Assembly (NCBI GenBank): GCA_964019135.1
Contig: OZ025253.1
Location: forward strand, 5,151,059 to 5,215,058
Direction of reading: 5' to 3'
DNA length: 64,000 nt
DNA from: Arenicola marina
Lineage: Eukaryota > Annelida > Polychaeta > Arenicolidae
The notes beneath the pieces were generated by a model. The model saw only the letters and a list, made by a program, of their open reading frames with translations, ran no database searches and had not been told where the DNA came from. A program made the position numbers and the translations under genes. This document shows positions 56,429 through 64,000 of the stretch, in pieces. Each line of letters opens with the position of its first letter. The stretch's first letter is position 1.

Positions 56429-59400
56429 TCAGGTGCGCTCGCTAGCCGGAATCAAGCCGTCGATCCACGTGTGGTACCTGGTGACCCTGGCGTAGACTCC
56501 GGGTAAACCGGACGCGCATCCGTACCCCCAGGACACAGCGCCCACTAGGTGGAACTTGTCGTCCCGATCCTGGACCACCAGGGGTCCGCCGGAGTCTCCC
56601 TGGATCGCGAGAAACAGATACATGGCAACGGTTGGTTGGTTATGTACGACGCTTTAACCACTTTTAGTAATATCGTGTCAATGGGAGAAGGCGAAGGAAG
56701 GGAGAGTGGAGCCATGTCCCCCGGGGGCAACTCCCTAATCGTTACGAAAAAAGACATGGGATCTGTATTCTGCGACCACACAGCCATGACCACAGTGGGG
56801 CTCGAACCACCGATCCAAGTGCCCTTAGGCTCTCAGGTGACCAGAACACTCAATGCATGGCAACGGTTCTGAGGTTCTAAGGGTTCATTTGGCAGATGAA
56901 AGGGGGGGGGGGGGGGGCAAGGGTATTTCCGTTCCTCGGGAATGGGCTTTTCATTTCACCGTAGGAACGAGGACAATATTTCTTCGTGAACTGGGAATGA
57001 GATATCAACCGGCCTTCGTGATCAAGGCTTTTCATTATTCGTGGACCGATAATGTTTACCATGTATTCGCCCCTTCCATTGTATACATTTAATTCATATT
57101 GACCTGGGAATAAAGACATGACATTTATTCTTCGTGGCTTGGGAACACCATTGATCTGCCTAGATGGCGAGATGCTCGTCTTGGTCTGGCCAGATGGTGA
57201 GAGGTCCACCCTTGTTCGGCCTAGGTAGTGAGAGACCAGCCCTTGTTCTGGCTAGATGGTGAGAGACCGAGCCTTGATATAGCTAGATGGTGAGAGACCC
57301 GCCCTTGGTCTGGCAAGATGCTGAGAGACCGGGCCTTCGTATGGCTAGATAGTGGAGACCCGCCCTTGGTATGGTTAGATGATGAGAGACCCGACCTTGG
57401 TCTGGCTAGATAGTGAGAGGCCCGCCCTTGGTCTGGTTAGATGGTGAGAGGCCCGCCCTTGGTCTGGCTATATAGTGAGAGGCCCGCCCTTGGTCTGGCT
57501 AGATGGTGAGAGATCCACCCTTGGTCTGGTTAGATGGTGAGAGGCCCGCCCTTGGTCTGGCTATATAGTGAGAGGCCCGCCCTTGGTCTGGTTAGATGGT
57601 GAGAGATCCACCCTAGGTCTGGCTATATAGTGAGAGGCCCGCCCTTGGTCTGGCTATATAGTGAGAGACCCGCCCTAGGTCTGGCTAGATGGTGAGAGGC
57701 CCGCCCTTGGTATGGCTAGATGGTGAGAGGCCCGCCCTTGGTATGGCTAGATGGTGTTAGACCCGCCCCTGGTGCGGCTAAATTGTGCGAGACCCACCCC
57801 TGGTCCGACGTTTCCATTAGTCACGTACCATGAAGAAAACACCGATACGTTTCACGTAGCTGACGGGCATACATTTGCACAAGTGGGTATCGAACCACGT
57901 ACGTGATATACGCCTCCATGAGTCACGTATCTGACATACGTCTCCATGAGTCACGTACCTGACATACGTATCCATGAGTCACGTACCTGACATACGTCTC
58001 CATGAGTCACGTACCTGACATACGTCTCCATGAGTCACGTACCTGACATACGTCTCCACGAGTCACGTACCTGACATACGTCTCCATGAGTAACGTACCT
58101 GACATACGTCTCCATGAGTCACGTACCTGACATACGCCTCCATGAGTCACGTACCTGATATACGTCTCCATGAGTCACGTACCTGACATACGTCTCCATG
58201 AGTCACGTACCTGACATACGTCTCCATGAGTCACGTACCTGACATACGTCTCCATGAGTCACGTACTTGACATACGCCTCCATGAGTCACGTACCTGACA
58301 TACGTCTCCACGAGTCACGTACCTGACATACGTCTCCATGAGTCACGTACTTGACATACGTTTCCACGAGTCACGTACCTGACATACGTCTCCATGAGTC
58401 ACGTACCTGACATACGTCTCCATGAGTCACGTACTTGACATACGTCTCCATGAGTCACGTACCTGACATACGTCTCTATGAGTCACGTACCTGACATACG
58501 TCTCCATGGGTCACGTACCTGACATACGTCTCCATGAGTCACGTACCTGACATACGTCTCCACGAGTCACGTACTTGACATACGTCTCCATGAGTCACGT
58601 ACCTGACATACGTCTCCACGAGTCACGTACCTGACATACGTCTCCATGAGTCACGTACTTGACATACGTCTCCATGAGTCACGTACCTGACATACGTCTC
58701 CATGAGTCACGTACCTGACATATGTCTCCATGAGTCACGTACCTGACATACGTCTCCATGAGTCACGTACTTGACATACTTCTCCATGAGTCACGTACCT
58801 GACATACGTCTCCATGAGTCACGTACCTGACATATGTCTCCATGAGTCACGTACCTGACATACGTCTCCCATGAGTCACTGTGAGCCACCTACCTGAAAC
58901 ACGTCTTCATGAGTCAAGTACTTGACGAGGGCTGACGATGTCGCCCTCGCGTTCAGTGAGTCACGTATCTGGCCATGTCACCCTGGTTGTCGCCGGTGCA
59001 CACCATGTTGGCGGTGATGGGTCTGGGGGTCACGCACCTGACAGGCGTCCCTGACGACGTCGCCCTGGTTGTCCTCGGCAAACACCATGTTGGCGGTGAC
59101 GGGTCTGGGGGTCACGTACCTGGCATGAGTCCCTGACGACGTCACCCTGGTTGTCCCCGGCACACATCATGTTGGCGGTGATGGGCGTGGTGACGAGAGC
59201 GGCATAGCCTGTGGCGCAGTCAGCGTTGGTGGTGATATTCAGCGACGTGTAGAGCAGGACGTCCGGCGAAGAGCCCCCTGTGGACATGACACGCACCGAT
59301 CACTATAGAGACATCGGCGTTATGTAACTGACTATGTGTGTGAACTAGTCCGGCGGCTGACCTGCCAACTGGTATCATTGTTGTCAGTAATCCGCGAAAG

Positions 59401-61740
59401 AAGACAATACAGATATGAAATGCACAATCTTAGCAATGATGACGATTACTCATAATGTGGCTCCCTCTTGATCGTTGTAAAATTGTATATAGAACACATG
59501 GTGTCATCCAAGTTACTCGGTTCCTGAAAGGATACGTGGTTTTCCGACCACTGTTTGTCATTTGTATCATTGTATTTTGACGCCAAAAAGGAAGCGAGGG
59601 AAGAGCGAATAGAACATTTGGTCATTTCTTTTAAAACATAGTGTATGCACTATTTGCTCTATAATCGTAAATGCTAATATGTTCTATAACCAAAGGAGAA
59701 TTTACTATAGCAATAACGCAGTCCACGTCTACTAATTTGTCTAGGCGGCGTGCCTGGCGCCACCCCATAAGCAGCTTGCTTTTCTCACAGGCAAAGAGGA
59801 ACGTAGTACGTCATATTTCCAGTACCATATCGTGCCGTTTTCCCGTTCACTGTCATCTTCATAGCATGTAACATTTGTAATATAATTCATGAATTTTAAA
59901 GGCAAATAATTCATATAGTCGGTGTCATCTTCTTTTTGAACCTTCAAGCGGACATTATGATGTTGAGGTGCCGTATTCTCTAACGTGTCTTCATACATAA
60001 TATACATAAAAACAACAGGCATTTCATTAAATATGGAACTCGTTAAGAAAGGATATATTTGCATGTTCTAACCAATATTCCCAAAAGGAATCCCCCGCCC
60101 TGCAATATGAACTACTCCATAGCACCCTACACATGAATCTGGGTATGATCTGCCGTAGTCCGAAGTCCTCAAGAAGACAAGAATTGTTTTGCGTATGAGA
60201 AACTTCCTATAATTTTTATAGTTCATATATCTGTGTTATTGTGCCAGTTCTGGTAAGCGCAGTCCAATAGCCGTTGAATCTGTGTAGAGACCAAGCTAGT
60301 TTGGTGAGGCGCAATTTTGTTTGTGGTCACGGGGAGGTCACAATGTTCTTATTAGTTCCTGCGATGGCCTTGATTTCTTTTCTATTTCTTGATCTGCAAA
60401 ACGTTTAATAGTACGAGGGTCTGATTACGAGATAGAAAACATTGATCCTCTTTCTATAACATGCAAGGTAATATTTTTTTCTAAACTAATTCAGAGCCAG
60501 CTTTGTGTTTTACAAAAAAAAACATCCACACACCCTGGATATACAATGGTCCTTCCCTAACTACCATTGTTACCAGCCCCGTGATTGGTGGAACGCCGAC
60601 TCAGGAACCGGGCGTTAAGCTTGTTGCCAGCCTAGCGTGTTTCGCCCATAATTTATTACAAACCCGTTTAGCTCCATCTCGTGGTCGGAACCAGACAGGC
60701 AGTTATATACTTGTATACTGTTCTCACCTAAAATAAGCTACAGTTTCCCAGAAACATATGCGATTAGTTATCAAATAAAATATCTAGATGAATAATGCCT
60801 TTCTATGTGACAAGGAAAAGACAAATGAAAAAAACTCCAATGTTTCTACAACATTGGTCAGTATTGCTGCAGCCCGTTCCTTGACGGATGGCGGGCTCAC
60901 AGGAAAGGAGTAGTGCATGGGTTGCCCAGTTACCTGTGTCCCTGTTCTCACTGAGAACTGAGAATGGCATCTGAAAAATGTTACCTCAAGTCTGCTTCTT
61001 AGTCACGGGCAGAAGAAATTCTAATTATAACGACTCGGGTCAGTCTCGCCTTAATTAAAACTTCCTTAATAAATAAAATAAAAGCATATACAATATCCCT
61101 ATCACCTGACAGCGTGACTAATTTGTTGGCGACGTTTGTATCTTAGACCTTATACTGTAAATCGTGTACACTGAGCGACCCCGCCCCCGCCCCACACACA
61201 CACACCTCCCCCCCTCTCCCCCAAAAAAGCGGCCACAACAGAAGACATAACTCACCGGAAGAGGTTGCTCCCCACCCACTAGCGACAGCTCTCTGATGGG
61301 CATAGTCCTCGTCAAAACACGGGGCGCAGACGGGGAAGACCTGAGGTGACAAAGTAATGGGCGCCTGAAGGCGGATGAGAGCGATGTCGTTGTTAGTGTT
61401 GGCTGCATCGTAATCAGAATGCACGTAGATGTTGCTGATGAAATGAAAGGCCTCCGTGCCCTCGGAGGTGGGCCAGTGGTGCTCGCCGAGCCACAGTGCC
61501 CGGAGTTGGTCCGTGAAGGCCACGGCGCAGTGAGCCGCCGTCACCGCCCAATAACGGTTAATGATGGACGCTCCACAGAAGGGATAGACGTACTGGTCGT
61601 CATATGTGACGAAGGACGCCTGCAAGTAACGGAAGTGTGCACTGTTCTTCACTGTACATATCTAATACCAAATCTTATCACTGTATGTCATTACTTGTAA
61701 TATATATATATATATATATATAGTGTCATTAATTGTAACG

Positions 61741-61774
<34 letters not shown>

Positions 61775-62619
61775 CCAATGCAGGCTTCCATAAAATATAT
61801 GCTACAGAATCCTCTTCACAATGAAAGCTGTTGTACACAGTTCATGTGACGGATTTCATTACATCATGAGAAATCTGAATATGATTTAGCTTGATTTGTT
61901 TGGCGTCGAAATCGCTAATGTCATTGCTTAACTAATCCTACTTTCACAGAGCCACTTTCTCCAAGACTTTTCTCCAAAATACATTGAAACTAATGAACAT
62001 GGAAAATGGTTGTATGAGCAGAGTTAAAGAACGTTTTCAAGCATTCATATCAGTTAAACGACTTAACAAACTGAGCCAATTTTATGTCTTTGCCTTTTCT
62101 ATAAATGGTATTGCATTGCCTGATGGTAACTAATATTTCTACTAGTCCTGTAAATAATTAGGACAAGTTGTAATACTTAAATTAGTGATAACTATTTTAA
62201 AGTTATGGGACCGAAATCCATTTGAAAACATGCTGACTTCATTGTCTTTGCAATGGCCTCACTAAATCTAACGAAAACGGGCACGATATTTTTGGATGTC
62301 ATGATGAAGGGCCATAACATGTTGTCGTATTTTCTAGTGAACGAGAGATAAATTCTGGAAATATGCTGAATCTCGGCAGGATCATCATGTCAGAGATTCT
62401 TTTTTCACTCAGTAGATTGAGGTCTTCCACATTCCGCAACCCCTCGTTTGGTTATATATTGACCCCCCCCCCCCCCCCCGCCCTCCACACCCACACACAG
62501 ACCCCTTACCTGCCAGGGGAATTCATTGGGTCTGGCCTGCTGTCCTCCCACAATGCGAGCGGCCGGGAGTTCCATGTTACCAGCGTCCGGGTAGGCGCTG
62601 ACACCGCAGTCTCCGCCAG
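56429..62619 (-). CDS. Partial second protease gene: catalytic-domain exons only
   Basis: Exons in transcript order: 62619-62510, 61619-61256, 59277-59120, 56599-56429. All splice sites match those of exons 10-13 of the mosaic gene, and the translation is identical, with RIVGG, VTAAHC, NDIAL, DSCQ|GDSGGP and the same stop. No 5' exon (stalk, SEA, EGF, LU or signal peptide) lies between 62,619 and the window end. Upstream sequence becomes a retrotransposon fragment at 63,744. The missing exons may lie beyond 64,000 if this is a tandem copy interrupted by that element; otherwise this is a promoterless catalytic fragment. It could also be an allele misplaced in assembly. Confidence 0.8.
57158..57809. 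repeat. 31 bp minisatellite, right copy
   Basis: Same unit order and length as 1,652-2,303, with a few base changes such as GGCTAGATGG for GGTTAGATGG. Confidence 0.9.
57897..58879. repeat. 28 bp splice-donor minisatellite, right copy, about 35 units
   Basis: Three units (84 bp) shorter than the left copy. The missing units fall in the region corresponding to about 3,060-3,150 on the left. Neighbouring duplicated exon tails (58,957-59,119) are preserved. Confidence 0.9.
61699..61773. repeat. AT/TA microsatellite, right copy
   Basis: Same two-block structure as 6,280-6,354. Confidence 0.85.
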
Positions 62620-62767
62620 CTGAGGAAGAACATGACATACAGCACATTGTGTGGATGAGGGGGGACAGATAGGGTCGCAGAGTTGGATAGCATCCACTTC
62701 TCCATCCCTTGTCGTCCATTGGTTAGATTTGCTCCAGATTGCTTCTTTTAATACTAAAGTTTGAGAC

Positions 62768-63037
62768 ATGAGACCGGGTCACCGTTTGGGAACAATGATC
62801 TTGACAAGAGGCCGGGCCACTGATTGGTAACAATGACCTTGACATGGAACCGGGCCACTGATTGGGAACAATGACCTTGACATGGAACCGGGCCACTGAT
62901 TAGGAACAATGGCCTTGCCATGGCACCGGGCCACTGATTGGCAACTTTGACCTTGCCATGGGACCGGGCCACTGTTTGGGAACAATGACTTTTACATGGG
63001 ACCGGGCCACTGATTGTTAACCTTGACCTCGACCTTG
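62768..63037. repeat. 38 bp minisatellite, right copy, about 7 units
   Basis: One unit (38 bp) shorter than the left copy, with some unit-specific base changes (CACTGTTTGG, GACTTTTACATG). Confidence 0.9.
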
Positions 63038-63743
63038 ACATTTGATGGCGGATTGTTTACTTTGGCCAGAAATAAGGCCCCCTTTAACAAACCTTCTCCT
63101 GACTTTAATACTTCACCGATCCAGAGTTATGACTTTCTTAGCGCCGAGTTGCTTTCCCACTCCTAATCACGACCATCCGCTTCCTCTAACCATACCAACT
63201 CGTTCTTACGAAAGTCACGCTACGGACCTGCATTGATCACAAACGTCAGATTGACAAGCCGTATAGGCTTCGTTATGTTGGATTATCATCACTATTATAT
63301 TAAGGTATTTCTTCAACATATACTTGCACAGTAGGTCAACGGTGTAACTATGACGACGGATGATATCATAGTCTCGCAAACACAGTGCACCGAACATATC
63401 TTGAGGCAATGATCTGTAACTGACGTCACAGACAGCGCGAGCTCTCCTCTAGAAACAAGCATTCTGGGTACACTCGCGTCGGCGGGTCCATTTGATGTTA
63501 CTTACAACCCATATTGCCTGACAATATAGAGATTTGTAATATTTTACTTACTGTACCAAATGGGGAAAGTACCTGGAAAACAGAAATGATGCAACAATAT
63601 TAATACATATGGTCTCTAATGTTCGATTTCATTTCATGTGAACACTTTTAGGTGAACCCGAAATATGTCGATAAGAAATTCAGAAAGAACAAGAATTTTA
63701 ACTACATATTTTATATTTGCGAGAGAAGTATGATTTGCTCATC

Positions 63744-64000
63744 TAATGAAAATGAAAATGTTACATGTAGAAAGACCGAATTTATCAAGAAAGGTATAGT
63801 TTTTGCTAATGATGTTATTAACGAACAAGGGGAGTTCATGGGCTGGAATGATTTTTGCATAAAGTTTGATATCCGCATAAATTTTGCGGATTTCTACGGG
63901 CTGATCCATTCTATTCCCAGAGAATGGAAATATGAAATGTTAAGAGGAGGTATAAAGCTAAAATCAGTTGTTTGTAAATTTACGAATCATATAAAGCAGA
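63744..64000 (+). mobile_element. Non-LTR retrotransposon (LINE) fragment, 5'-truncated, running off the window
   Basis: An uninterrupted plus-strand frame from 63,745 encodes KTEFIKKGIVFANDVINEQG, then FYGLIHSIPREWKYEML. The pattern of G-I-x-x-x-x-D, then E-x-G-x-F, then I-P-x-x-W is typical of the region after reverse transcriptase in L1/CR1-like ORF2 proteins of invertebrates. It starts abruptly at the end of the duplicated sequence, as expected for a 5'-truncated insertion. The orientation is opposite to the LINE at 24,990-26,095 and the sequence is different, so this is a separate element. No stop is seen in 85 codons, suggesting a young insertion. Confidence 0.75.

Larger units (their letters stand above)
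55502..63743. repeat. Right copy of the large direct duplication
   Basis: It matches 1-8,356. The offset is 55,502 at the start, 55,506 after a poly-G tract, 55,422 after the 28 bp array, 55,419 to 55,425 through poly-C tracts, and 55,387 after the 38 bp array. Differences therefore concentrate in homopolymers and whole minisatellite units. The left limit is uncertain because the window starts inside the partner. Confidence 0.95.

Overview
The window looks like nuclear DNA of an invertebrate animal. The genes are split by GT-AG introns, extracellular modules (LU/Ly6, EGF, SEA, trypsin) are shuffled on phase-1 exons, non-LTR retrotransposon fragments are present, and minisatellites fill a very large share of the sequence. 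A lancelet (Branchiostoma) is my best guess, from the module repertoire and the minisatellites at exon-intron borders. That is inference; nothing in the window proves it.

The main gene lies on the minus strand between 21,751 and 927. I assembled 13 coding exons with consistent splice sites and phases. They total 2,952 nt, a 983-residue secreted protein plus stop: signal peptide, LU domain, EGF, LU domain, EGF, SEA domain with an intact GSV cleavage motif, a 330-residue Thr/Pro-rich mucin-like stalk, and a trypsin-type serine protease with a complete His-Asp-Ser triad and trypsin-like specificity. Its introns hold arrays of 28, 31, 38 and 39 bp units and an AT-rich 28 bp array. The 28 bp array appears to have grown out of the gene's own splice-donor region.

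Upstream of this gene, 21.8-26.4 kb holds poly-C tracts, inverted CCATAG-type repeats and a decayed non-LTR retrotransposon in minus orientation. From 26.4 to 52.44 kb there is one uninterrupted array of a 40 bp minisatellite, about 650 copies, with nested higher-order repeats (periods near 320, 639, 750-790, 2,038, and 2,399 + 3,040 = 5,439 bp). From 52.44 to 55.5 kb there is non-array sequence with small repeats and a degenerate, possibly coding, minus-strand stretch.

From 55,502 to 63,743 the first 8.36 kb of the window recurs in direct orientation and is almost identical. The copy carries the four catalytic-domain exons of the protease, with an identical predicted protein, but no stalk or upstream modules within the window. 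The similarity stops where a 5'-truncated non-LTR retrotransposon fragment begins (63,744 to the window end), so the true end of the duplication may lie beyond the window. Length differences between the two copies fall mostly in whole minisatellite units. The duplication could be a real recent tandem event or an assembly artefact joining two haplotypes.
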